29,524 nt of DNA from Oscillospiraceae bacterium (GTDB lineage Bacteria > Bacillota > Clostridia > Oscillospirales > Oscillospiraceae): assembly GCA_020025675.1 (NCBI GenBank), contig JAHHRS010000022.1, forward strand, positions 1-29,524. Reading direction: 5' to 3'. Below, one piece after another: positions 1-7,210 of the stretch (position 1 is its first letter; every line of letters starts with the position of its first letter). The notes beneath the pieces are model-generated. The model saw only the letters and a list, made by a program, of their open reading frames with translations. It did no database searches and was not told the origin of the DNA. The position numbers and the translations under genes were made by a program.

Positions 1-76
1 TACTTAATATTATGCTCTCCCCTTTAAAGTAATTCGACATGCAAACGGAAATAATATAATTTTATCTAATAGAGAA

Positions 77-111
77 AATTAAGAGCACTGGCAAAATCAG
101 TGCTCCTAATT
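77..111 (-). terminator. Terminator-like hairpin with U-rich tail
   Basis: Perfect 8-bp arms GAGCACTG (83-90) and CAGTGCTC (98-105) enclose a 7-base loop. After one mismatch, five A-T pairs extend the stem to 77-111. On the minus strand it is followed by TTAATTTTC, a modest U tract. It could end transcripts from the region to the right, including the candidate RNA or the F420-ligase-like gene. Confidence 0.45.
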
Positions 112-125
112 ATCGTTAAAATTGT

Positions 126-161
126 CTTGGGCGCAGTTCGCCATTTTGAACTGCGCCCAAG
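126..161. repeat. Perfect 14-bp inverted repeat (GC-rich hairpin)
   Basis: CTTGGGCGCAGTTC (126-139) is exactly complementary to 148-161 across an 8-base loop. The stem is far more GC-rich than the AT-rich surroundings. Neither flank has a clean T run (minus side reads ACAATTTTAAC), so it is not a textbook terminator. It may be a module of the candidate structured RNA or part of a dispersed palindromic repeat. Confidence 0.6.
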
Positions 162-446
162 TAATATGGAATTTAAGCTGTGAGGCTGATTACAACGGCA
201 TATAAATCGTAGGCTTATCCGCCGCATTTGCGACGGCATCGTTTATATGCACAGCCTATTATTTTTGTTTTAGCACAGTTGGGCTTCTGCCCTTCCGCTA
301 ATAATATAATAACACAGTCAGCATTAAAAGTACTGAAAAAAGCTTGAACATCTTGTTAAATTTCTATTAAAAGCCTCAGATAATAAATCCTAACCTTGCC
401 TAAAAGCCTTAAATTCCCCGTTTTATGCCTGAGTCAAGCCCAAAAC

Positions 447-1640
447 TCAGTCATTAGTGTAGTTATCAAAGTAACCCTGAATAAAAACGATGGGTGTACC
501 CTTATCTCCGCTGCCGGAAGTTAAGTCACAGAGAGAGCCGATAAGGTCTGTAAGTCTTCTGGGAGTGGTCCCCTGTGAGACCATGTTACCCTTAAGGTCT
601 CCATCCTTTTTTCTGATGCTCTGTTTAATTGCATCTTTCAGCTCATCACCGGAGAGTTCTGCAAAATCGTTGTCAGCAAGATATTTTAACTTTATCTCAT
701 TGGGAGTTCCCTCAAGTCCGGAAGTGTAGGCAGGGGAAACAACAGGGTCAGCAAGTTCCCAAATTTTGCCGACAGGGTCTTTAAATGCACCGTCACCGTA
801 GACCATAACCTCTACATGTTTTCCGGTAGCCTCAAAAAGACGCTTCTGTATATCTTCCACAAGACTCTGGCAGTCTCTGGGAAATAGTTTTACGGAGTTT
901 TCAGTTGCCTTATTTGTACCCAGCAGGCCGTACTTTTCGTTATATCCGCTGCCGTTTACAGATGAGGTCATAATGTCATCAAGACCCAGAACAACATTCC
1001 CTCCGTTTGCTTTTAATAAACGTTTGGTACGTTCTCTGGTGTGAATATCACAGCAAATAATATTTTTTGTAAACTTTAAGATCTCCTTAGGATTATTTGC
1101 AAAAACAATCTCAGCCTCTGCCCCGCTGCCCTCTATAAGCTCTTTGTAATACTCCACATAGTCAACGCCTGTAAAGCGATGCTTCTCATATCCAAAAAGC
1201 TCTCTGTATTTCTCCTCATTAAGGACATCTTTGTAAGGGTCAACGCCCATTTCATCCATCTTGTCTACGCTGATAAGGTGATTACCAACCTCATCGGAAG
1301 GATAAGACAGCATTAAAACTATTTTTTTTGCTCCCTTAGCAATACCTTTAAGGCAAACAGAAAAGCGGTTACGACTCAGTATCGGGAAAACCACACCAAC
1401 GGTGCCTCCGCCCAGTTTAGCTCTTACATCTGCTGCAATATCATCAATGCTTGCATAGTTGCCCTGAGCTCTTGCAACTATAGCCTCTGTCATTGCAACT
1501 ATATCTCTGTCTCTGATTTCAAATTTATCCTCTTCGGAGGCCTGAAGAATAGCATCAGTTACTATATCTCTCAGATTGTCTCCCTCACGAATAATAGGAG
1601 CGCGAACTCCACGGGAAATTGTTCCAACCATACGGCTCAT
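447..1640 (-). CDS. Coenzyme F420-0:L-glutamate ligase-like protein
   Basis: About 397 residues. The N-terminal region matches the CofE/F420-0:gamma-glutamyl ligase fold (PF01996): residues near 45-60 read RDRDIVAMTEAIVARAQG, the family's GD-x-VV-x-x-KIVS-AEG-like signature, and a GGGTVGVVFPILSRNRF stretch follows. Characterised CofE enzymes add glutamates to coenzyme F420, but this longer ~400-residue form is widespread in Firmicutes not known to make F420, so the substrate here is unknown. The ATG at 1640 is preferred over an in-frame GTG nine bases upstream because GAGGTG lies six bases before it. A separate promoter precedes it (1676-1704), so it is probably a single-gene unit after tyrS. 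No other F420 genes are visible. Family assignment is fairly sure; function is not. Confidence 0.8.
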   Translation of the reverse strand: MSRMVGTISRGVRAPIIREGDNLRDIVTDAILQASEEDKFEIRDRDIVAMTEAIVARAQGNYASIDDIAADVRAKLGGGTVGVVFPILSRNRFSVCLKGIAKGAKKIVLMLSYPSDEVGNHLISVDKMDEMGVDPYKDVLNEEKYRELFGYEKHRFTGVDYVEYYKELIEGSGAEAEIVFANNPKEILKFTKNIICCDIHTRERTKRLLKANGGNVVLGLDDIMTSSVNGSGYNEKYGLLGTNKATENSVKLFPRDCQSLVEDIQKRLFEATGKHVEVMVYGDGAFKDPVGKIWELADPVVSPAYTSGLEGTPNEIKLKYLADNDFAELSGDELKDAIKQSIRKKDGDLKGNMVSQGTTPRRLTDLIGSLCDLTSGSGDKGTPIVFIQGYFDNYTND

Positions 1641-1675
1641 TAAAAGCACCTCTGTTTCATTTTTTCACAAGGAGT

Positions 1676-1704
1676 AATATACTATATTTGAGACAAAATG
1701 TAAA
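1676..1704 (-). promoter_or_regulatory. Sigma-A-type promoter of the F420-ligase-like gene
   Basis: On the minus strand TTTACA (1704-1699) is followed after 17 bases by TATATT (1681-1676). Transcription would begin about 28 bases before the ATG at 1640. It lies in the 88-base gap after tyrS, which has only a weak AT-rich hairpin. Confidence 0.55.
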
Positions 1705-1728
1705 ATAAAAATTTAAAAATAAGCTAAG

Positions 1729-2952
1729 TTATTTTAAAATGACTTTGTTAAAATTCTTTTTGCCTCTTTTAACTAATATCCCTGCTCTAAGCTCGTCTGC
1801 CGAAAAGCTGCGGCCTATATCACTTATTTTTTCGTCCTCTACGCTTACTCCGCCCTGCTGAATGTTTCTTCTGGCATCGGAGCGGGTAGCACAAAGACCG
1901 GACTTAACAAGAATAGACATAATATCCAGCTTTCCGTCTTCAAGGTCCGCCTCAGAAATGACGGTAGTAGGGATATTGGTAGAATTTGATCCGCCTGAGA
2001 AAAGTGCCTTTGCGGATGCTTCGGCCTTTTTTGCCTCTTCTTCACCATGAACAAGGCTGGTAAGCTCGTAAGCCAAAATTTCCTTGGCACGATTTAGCTG
2101 ACTGCCCTCCCATGTGCTCATTTCCCTAATTTGCTCCATAGGCAGGAATGTGAGCATACGAATGCATTTAAGAACATCTGCATCCCCTACATTACGCCAG
2201 TACTGGTAAAACTCATAGGGGCTGGTCTTATTGGGGTCAAGCCATACTGCATTACCTGCTGTCTTACCCATCTTATGGCCCTGAGAGTCAGTAAGGAGAG
2301 TAATAGTCATAGCATGAGCATCCTTACCCAGCTTTTTGCGGATAAGCTCAGTACCTCCGAGCATATTGCTCCACTGGTCATCACCGCCAAACTGCATGTT
2401 GCAGCCATAGTTTTTAAATAAGTAGTAGAAGTCATAGCTCTGCATTATCATGTAGTTGAATTCAAAGAAGCTAAGTCCCTTTTCCATACGCTGCTTGTAG
2501 CATTCTGCCCGCAGCATATTGTTTACAGAGAAGCAGGCTCCTACTTCACGGAGAAAATCAATGTAGTTAAGATTTAAAAGCCAGTCTGCATTATTTACCA
2601 TCTGGGCTTTGCCAGGGCCGAACTCAATAAAGCGTTCCATCTGACGCCTAAAACACTCGGCATTGTGGTCAATATCCTCTCTGGTAAGCATCTTGCGCAT
2701 ATCGGTTCTGCCGGAAGGGTCACCAATCATAGTTGTGCCTCCACCGATAAGGGCTATGGGCTGGTTTCCGGCCATCTGAAGACGTTTCATAAGAGTAAGA
2801 GCCATAAAGTGACCAGCGGTAAGACTGTCGGCAGTGCAGTCAAAGCCAATATAGAATTTGGCTTTGCCGTTATTTATCATTTCTCTTATCTCTTCCTCAT
2901 TTGTCACCTGAGCGATAAGTCCGCGCTCAACCAGCTCTTCGTAGATTTTCAT
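1729..2952 (-). CDS. tyrS: Tyrosyl-tRNA synthetase
   Basis: Full-length 407-residue cytoplasmic class I synthetase that charges tRNA-Tyr. The Rossmann catalytic domain opens with GFDCTADSLTAGHF (residues 36-49), the HIGH-equivalent region, in which the first His is Thr (T45, A46, G47, H48). GGGTTMIGDPSGRTD follows at 70-84, QFGGDDQW at 187-194 and the KMSKS-equivalent KMGKT at 227-231. A C-terminal S4-like RNA-binding domain spans about 345-405 (SGLCATRSDARRNIQQGGV). AGGAG eight bases before the ATG supports this start. It follows the small cysteine-rich gene by 14 bases and no T-box leader fits in that gap, so it is probably expressed as the tail of the recN cluster. Confidence 0.97.
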   Translation of the reverse strand: MKIYEELVERGLIAQVTNEEEIREMINNGKAKFYIGFDCTADSLTAGHFMALTLMKRLQMAGNQPIALIGGGTTMIGDPSGRTDMRKMLTREDIDHNAECFRRQMERFIEFGPGKAQMVNNADWLLNLNYIDFLREVGACFSVNNMLRAECYKQRMEKGLSFFEFNYMIMQSYDFYYLFKNYGCNMQFGGDDQWSNMLGGTELIRKKLGKDAHAMTITLLTDSQGHKMGKTAGNAVWLDPNKTSPYEFYQYWRNVGDADVLKCIRMLTFLPMEQIREMSTWEGSQLNRAKEILAYELTSLVHGEEEAKKAEASAKALFSGGSNSTNIPTTVISEADLEDGKLDIMSILVKSGLCATRSDARRNIQQGGVSVEDEKISDIGRSFSADELRAGILVKRGKKNFNKVILK

Positions 2953-2966
2953 TTAATTTACTCCTG

Positions 2967-3371
2967 TCATTTTATATTTCTTATTGTTTTCTCAGTAAGC
3001 TCTGTTGCGTAAGAAATAAGCTCATTACAGCTATGTTTCCCGTCTTTCAGCTCTGAGCATAGTAAGGAACCGAAATTATTTTTAAATGTCTCATTCATGT
3101 TTTTGATAATTTCTTTGATTTCGTTTTTTGAAGATAAAATACTCTCGGCGCTGCTCTCATCAAATTCTGCTGACAGACCAACAGCCATAACTCCGCCTGT
3201 AAGTGCTCCGCAAATTTCTCCGCAGCAGACTCCTCCGCCAAAGCCTGAGGCAATTTTTGCAAGTATTTCTTCAGAAATTTCAGGGTAAAATTCCCTGCAG
3301 GCTTTTAAAACGCACTGGGCGCAGTTATAATTTTTTCCGTGTAATTCCACTGATTTTTGGCTCAAATTCAT
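2967..3371 (-). CDS. C_GCAxxG_C_C family putative redox-active protein
   Basis: Small 134-residue cytoplasmic protein matching the C_GCAxxG_C_C family (PF09719). Cysteines stand at 17, 20 and 25 (NCAQCVLKAC), 49, 50 and 54 (GGGVCCGEICGALTGG), 105 (GSLLCSEL) and 115 (HSCNELI), the family's spaced-Cys pattern. Members are proposed to bind metal or act in redox chemistry, but no reaction is established. Its ATG overlaps the recN stop in an ATGA junction (3368-3371), so translation is coupled to recN; tyrS follows after 14 bases. Family membership is clear; role unknown. Confidence 0.85.
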   Translation of the reverse strand: MNLSQKSVELHGKNYNCAQCVLKACREFYPEISEEILAKIASGFGGGVCCGEICGALTGGVMAVGLSAEFDESSAESILSSKNEIKEIIKNMNETFKNNFGSLLCSELKDGKHSCNELISYATELTEKTIRNIK

Positions 3372-5065
3372 GCTCTATCTCCTGCCACAATTTTTTTAAA
3401 TTTATCCGCTGATTTAAGCTGTTCTTCTGCACTCATTATAGTGAGTGTGGTAACATTATCTCCTCCGTGAAGTCTTGCAAGCTCTCTTTGTCTTCCTTCA
3501 CGGCTGAGGCGTTTAACATCCGTATAAGTTCTTCCGCTGCGCTCTTCCTTACTAATAAGGTAGTGGCTGTCCGCCATAGCAGCTATCTGCGGCAAATGGG
3601 TAACACATAAAACCTGTTTACCGCCTGAAACGGTGTAGAGTTTTTCTCCCACTCTCTGAGCAGCTATACCGGAAACTCCGGTATCAATCTCATCAAAAAT
3701 CATGGTAGAAACTGTGTCATTTTCCGCAAAAACATTCTTCATTGCCAGCATTATTCGGCTTAGTTCACCGCCGGAAGCAATCTTGCTTATTTTGCCCAAA
3801 TTTTCTCCCGTATTTGCGGCCATCAGGAAAGAAACTACATCCGTGCCGGTAGAATCAAAGCCGTTTTCATTCTGAACAGGCTCGAAATTTACCTTAAATC
3901 TCACTGAGGGCATATTTAGTTCCCTTAGTTCCTTCTCAATTCGCTGCTCAAGCTCAGCTCCGGCAGCCTTACGCTTGCCGCTTAAAGCAAGTCCAGCCTT
4001 TCGGCAGGCATTAATCTGCGCTGAAAGCTCTTTTTGCAGTTTTGCAAGCCGCTCGTCTGCATATTCAATTTCATCAAGTCGGCCTCTGCACTCGTCCAGA
4101 AAAGAAATCAAACTGTCTTCGTCTTTGCCGTACTTTCTCTCAAGCCTGTTTATGAGAGAAATCCTGCTTTCAAGATTATCATATTCCTGAGGTGAAAAAT
4201 CCAGTCCCTCCCGGAAGTCTCTTAAAAGTTCCGCCGCATCAGCAAGTGAAAAAGCCGCATTATTTATTTTTTCAGCGGCATCCTGCAATTCCGGTGCCAC
4301 ATCTGCCGCTCGTGTTGCAAAATAACCGGCATTCTGGGCCATGGAAAGTGCGTTCTCATCCCCTCCGTACAGGACTTCATACGCAGAATCAAGGGCTTCA
4401 GTAAGCTTCTCGGAATTACGAAGTAAATCTCGCCTTGCTGTAAGCTCTTCCTTTTCGCCCTTTTTCAGCTCTGCCCTTTCCAGCTCAGCTATCTGATATT
4501 TAAGACTGTCACTTAAACGTTCCTTCTCAATTTCATCCATACTAAGTCTGTTCATTTCTTTTTTTAGAGAAACAAACTTAGAATATTCTGCTCTGTACAG
4601 GTCAATATCATCTTTCAAATCACCGAAGGCATCCAGATATTCTATATGTCTGCGTTCATCCATAAGCTGTCTGCCATCGTTCTGCCCGTGTATATCCACC
4701 AATAATGATGCAAGCTCCCGAAGCTGAGAGGCTGATACCGGTTCACCGCAGACTCGGCAGCTGCTTTTTCCGTCAGCATTTATGCGGCGCTGTAAAATAA
4801 GCTCATCCTCAGGCTCAATATCATTTTCATTCAGCCACTGTTCTTCCGTTTTTCCAAGCTCAAATACAGCCGTAACACGTCCCTTGTCCGCACCTCGGCG
4901 AACAAGCTCTCTGCTTACTCTTTCACCTAAAACAGCGCCTATTGAATCTATTATAATAGATTTACCGGCACCGGTCTCACCGGTGAGCACGTTAAGACCG
5001 GAGTTAAACTCAATATCCGCTTTTTCAATAACTGCGATATTTTCAATATGTAGCTCTTTAAGCAT
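3368..5065 (-). CDS. recN: DNA repair protein RecN
   Basis: SMC-like ATPase of 565 residues that acts in double-strand break repair and recombination. The N-terminal half-domain carries Walker A GETGAGKS (29-36). A long central region rich in charged and Leu/Glu residues (about 150-370) forms the coiled coil. The C-terminal half carries an ABC-type signature (KIASGGELSRIMLAMK) and Walker B with the D-loop (MIFDEIDTGVSG), then THLPQIAAMADSHYLI. GGGAG precedes the ATG. It sits downstream of argR, a pairing conserved across Firmicutes; the usual spoIVB-spo0A pair after recN is absent here and replaced by the cysteine-rich gene and tyrS. Confidence 0.97.
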   Translation of the reverse strand: MLKELHIENIAVIEKADIEFNSGLNVLTGETGAGKSIIIDSIGAVLGERVSRELVRRGADKGRVTAVFELGKTEEQWLNENDIEPEDELILQRRINADGKSSCRVCGEPVSASQLRELASLLVDIHGQNDGRQLMDERRHIEYLDAFGDLKDDIDLYRAEYSKFVSLKKEMNRLSMDEIEKERLSDSLKYQIAELERAELKKGEKEELTARRDLLRNSEKLTEALDSAYEVLYGGDENALSMAQNAGYFATRAADVAPELQDAAEKINNAAFSLADAAELLRDFREGLDFSPQEYDNLESRISLINRLERKYGKDEDSLISFLDECRGRLDEIEYADERLAKLQKELSAQINACRKAGLALSGKRKAAGAELEQRIEKELRELNMPSVRFKVNFEPVQNENGFDSTGTDVVSFLMAANTGENLGKISKIASGGELSRIMLAMKNVFAENDTVSTMIFDEIDTGVSGIAAQRVGEKLYTVSGGKQVLCVTHLPQIAAMADSHYLISKEERSGRTYTDVKRLSREGRQRELARLHGGDNVTTLTIMSAEEQLKSADKFKKIVAGDRA

Positions 5066-5092
5066 ATCTCCGCTCCCTACCGGAAATTCCGG

Positions 5093-5542
5093 TCAAAACA
5101 ACATTTCTATTTCGTGATAAAGATTTTTCGCCAGCTCATTGTCCCGCATGGCAAGAAAGGCTGTGTCATCTCCTGCCAGAGTCCCCACAAGGCCGTTTAT
5201 ATCCATAGCGTCTATTGCGGAGCAGGCCGCCGGAGCAAGTCCCGGCAATGTCTTCAGGACAAGCAAATTCTGCGCCACATCATAAGAAATGACGCTTTCT
5301 TTGAAGATTTTTTTTAGTCTCCTGTCAAAATCCTCGGTCTCCGTTTTTGCAGCCTGGACATATCTGTATCTCCCGTCGTCCCCCAATTCCTTTACAAGGC
5401 GCATATCCTTTATGTCCCTTGACAGAGTGGCCTGTGTACTCTTGACGCCTCTCTCAGTCAATGCCTCAAGCAACTGATGCTGAGTTTCTATTGTCTGTTC
5501 CGAAATTATTTCGAGAATAAGGTTCTGTCTGCCGGGTTTCAT
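5093..5542 (-). CDS. argR: Arginine repressor ArgR/AhrC
   Basis: 149-residue arginine-responsive transcriptional regulator. The N-terminal winged helix contains the family signature STQATLSRDIKDMRLVK (35-51) with the DNA-contacting Ser41-Arg42 pair. The C-terminal oligomerisation and arginine-binding domain contains GTLAGDDTAFLAM (120-132), where the two aspartates contact arginine in characterised ArgR proteins. GGAGG lies about seven bases before the ATG. It sits between nadK and recN in the conserved cluster. Family members repress arginine synthesis and activate catabolism with arginine as corepressor; no ARG-box was confirmed in this window. Confidence 0.95.
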   Translation of the reverse strand: MKPGRQNLILEIISEQTIETQHQLLEALTERGVKSTQATLSRDIKDMRLVKELGDDGRYRYVQAAKTETEDFDRRLKKIFKESVISYDVAQNLLVLKTLPGLAPAACSAIDAMDINGLVGTLAGDDTAFLAMRDNELAKNLYHEIEMLF

Positions 5543-5555
5543 AAGTAGCCCTCCA

Positions 5556-6401
5556 TTATCTCAATTTTTCATATGCTATATCGTAAAAGCTCTTAGAGCC
5601 TAAATCTGCCATAAGAGTATAGTTTTCGGACTTTCTTACTACAATTAGGTCTCCGTTTTCCAGATCGCAGGCGAAAATACCATCCACTGAAAGATACGCT
5701 TTCTTACCATGGTACTTTTCAGCTCGCACGGTAATAACCCTCTTCGATGATAATACAAACGGACGAGAGCCAATAAGGTGAGCACAGATAGGACTCACAA
5801 TTATATTTTCTGCATCAGGCTCAACAATAGGCCCGCCGGCAGACATGGAATAGCCGGTAGACCCGGTGGGCGTTGAAATAACTATTCCGTCACCGGAGTA
5901 GCTAATCATTTTATCCCCCTGGCAAAAAGCGGTAACCTTTATGCAGTCTCCATGTCCGTGGATAACCACATCATTAAGGGCACAGTCTGTAAGAACAGTG
6001 TCGTTACCACGCCTCAATTCTACATCCAGCATCATACGCCGGTTAATGTCCATTTCGTTTCTTGCTGCTTTTAAAATCAACGGTAAGTCCTCAATTTCAA
6101 CCGTAGACATAAAACCTTTGGTCCCAAGATTTACACCTAAAACCGGAATTGGCACATTTCTAATCTCTCTTACGGCAGAGAGAATGGTCCCGTCGCCGCC
6201 TATAACAATTACAAGTGAGCATTTGGGCGCTTGCTTTTTAAGGCAATAATATTTTATTTCCTCAGGAATAATTTTTGCGTCATGCTCTGTAAAAAGAGGG
6301 CATACGCAGGCTTCAAATCCCTCATTTTTTAACAGTTCAAGTACTTTTTTTGTAACTTTAAGTTCCCTGTCTCTATAAGGATTAGGACAGACAGCAATCA
6401 T
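5556..6401 (-). CDS. nadK: NAD kinase
   Basis: 281 residues; phosphorylates NAD to NADP. Diagnostic motifs are GGDGT (68-72), followed by LGVNLGTKGFM, the NE/ND-type motif ALNDVVIHG, and TPTGSTGYSMSAGGPIVEP near 180-200, the nucleotide-binding conserved region of the PpnK family. TAAGGAG is placed well before the ATG. It lies between tlyA and argR with gaps of 12-13 bases, so it is part of the same operon. This position is common in Clostridia but differs from Bacillus subtilis, where yqxC is followed directly by ahrC. Confidence 0.96.
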   Translation of the reverse strand: MIAVCPNPYRDRELKVTKKVLELLKNEGFEACVCPLFTEHDAKIIPEEIKYYCLKKQAPKCSLVIVIGGDGTILSAVREIRNVPIPVLGVNLGTKGFMSTVEIEDLPLILKAARNEMDINRRMMLDVELRRGNDTVLTDCALNDVVIHGHGDCIKVTAFCQGDKMISYSGDGIVISTPTGSTGYSMSAGGPIVEPDAENIIVSPICAHLIGSRPFVLSSKRVITVRAEKYHGKKAYLSVDGIFACDLENGDLIVVRKSENYTLMADLGSKSFYDIAYEKLR

Positions 6402-6413
6402 ATAATCAACTCC

Positions 6414-7208
6414 TTACAGGACTTGGTGTGATGCTTCGACAATTTCGGCAACATTGGGGCAAAAACCCTCATGCAGCCCATTTTTCATATGGCAAATATA
6501 TTCTATATTGCCCTCAGGTCCTTTTATGGGTGAGAAATCAAGCCCCACTACACTAAGACCTATTGTTGGTGCAAAACTCAAAATACTGTTTATTACTTCT
6601 TCATGTACCTTTTTATCACGTACGACGCCTTTTTTCCCAACTTCATCTCTTCCGGCCTCAAACTGCGGCTTTATAAGGCAAATCAGGTCCGCATCATCTT
6701 TTAAAAGCGGCTTTACCGCCGGAAGAATAAGTTTAATGGATATAAAAGAAACATCCATTACTGCAAGGTCAAGAAGTTCCGGAATTTCTTTTTCCGTTAC
6801 ATAGCGAAGATTTGTGCGCTCAAGATTAATTACTCGCTCATCGTTTCTAAGTTTCCAAGCAAGCTGCCCGTAACCCACATCAACCGAATATACTCTTTCA
6901 GCGCCATGCTGTAAGAGCACATCGGTAAATCCACCTGTGGATGCACCACAATCTATACAGTGTTTACCGCTTGGATCAACCGGAAACACTTTCAAAGCCT
7001 TATCGAGCTTAAATCCGCCCCGGCTGACGAAAGGCAAAGCATGACCCCTGACTTCAATATTTGCGTCAGGTGCAACCTGCATTCCGGGCTTATCTGCACG
7101 CTGTCCGTTAACGAAAACTATGCCGCTCATTATTGTGGTTTTTGCTCTCTCCCTGCTCTCTGTAAAGCCAAGGTCAAAAACCAACTGGTCAAGTCTGACT
7201 TTTTTCAT
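6414..7208 (-). CDS. tlyA: TlyA family rRNA methyltransferase (YqxC-like)
   Basis: 264 residues. An N-terminal S4 RNA-binding domain (about 4-62; RLDQLVFDLGFTESRERAKT) is followed by an FtsJ-like Rossmann methyltransferase domain with SAM-binding motif IDCGASTGGFTDVLL (85-99) and a later VMDVSFISIK segment. Characterised TlyA proteins 2'-O-methylate cytidines in 23S (and sometimes 16S) rRNA using SAM; some relatives are annotated as haemolysins. The start codon lies two bases after the dxs stop with only a weak ribosome binding site, suggesting translational coupling. Family is sure; the exact target nucleotide is not. Confidence 0.92.
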   Translation of the reverse strand: MKKVRLDQLVFDLGFTESRERAKTTIMSGIVFVNGQRADKPGMQVAPDANIEVRGHALPFVSRGGFKLDKALKVFPVDPSGKHCIDCGASTGGFTDVLLQHGAERVYSVDVGYGQLAWKLRNDERVINLERTNLRYVTEKEIPELLDLAVMDVSFISIKLILPAVKPLLKDDADLICLIKPQFEAGRDEVGKKGVVRDKKVHEEVINSILSFAPTIGLSVVGLDFSPIKGPEGNIEYICHMKNGLHEGFCPNVAEIVEASHQVL

Positions 7209-7210
7209 AA

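Larger units (their letters stand above)
77..300 (-). ncRNA. Candidate structured RNA or leader in gene-free region
   Basis: Positions 1-446 hold no convincing gene. Read on the minus strand, the segment shows consecutive stems: a small stem-loop (271-300, arms TAGC/GCTA and GGGC/GCCC), a multi-part structure (AGGCTG/CAGCCT at 252-257 with 183-188; 9-bp GCATATAAA/TTTATATGC at 242-250 with 198-206; inner CCGTCGC/GCGGCGG around an AAAT loop at 219-236), a perfect 14-bp hairpin (126-139 with 148-161), and a final hairpin at 77-111 followed by a U-rich tail. The inner CCGTCGC/GCGGCGG stem has a U-G wobble only on the minus strand (a C-A mismatch on the plus strand), which favours minus-strand transcription. 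No known riboswitch or T-box signature was recognised. Alternatives are tandem terminators of the upstream gene or an intergenic palindromic repeat. Confidence 0.3.

Noticed and set aside
2953..2966. T-box leader for tyrS
   Set aside because: Only 14 bases separate tyrS from the preceding gene and no T-box sequence was seen.
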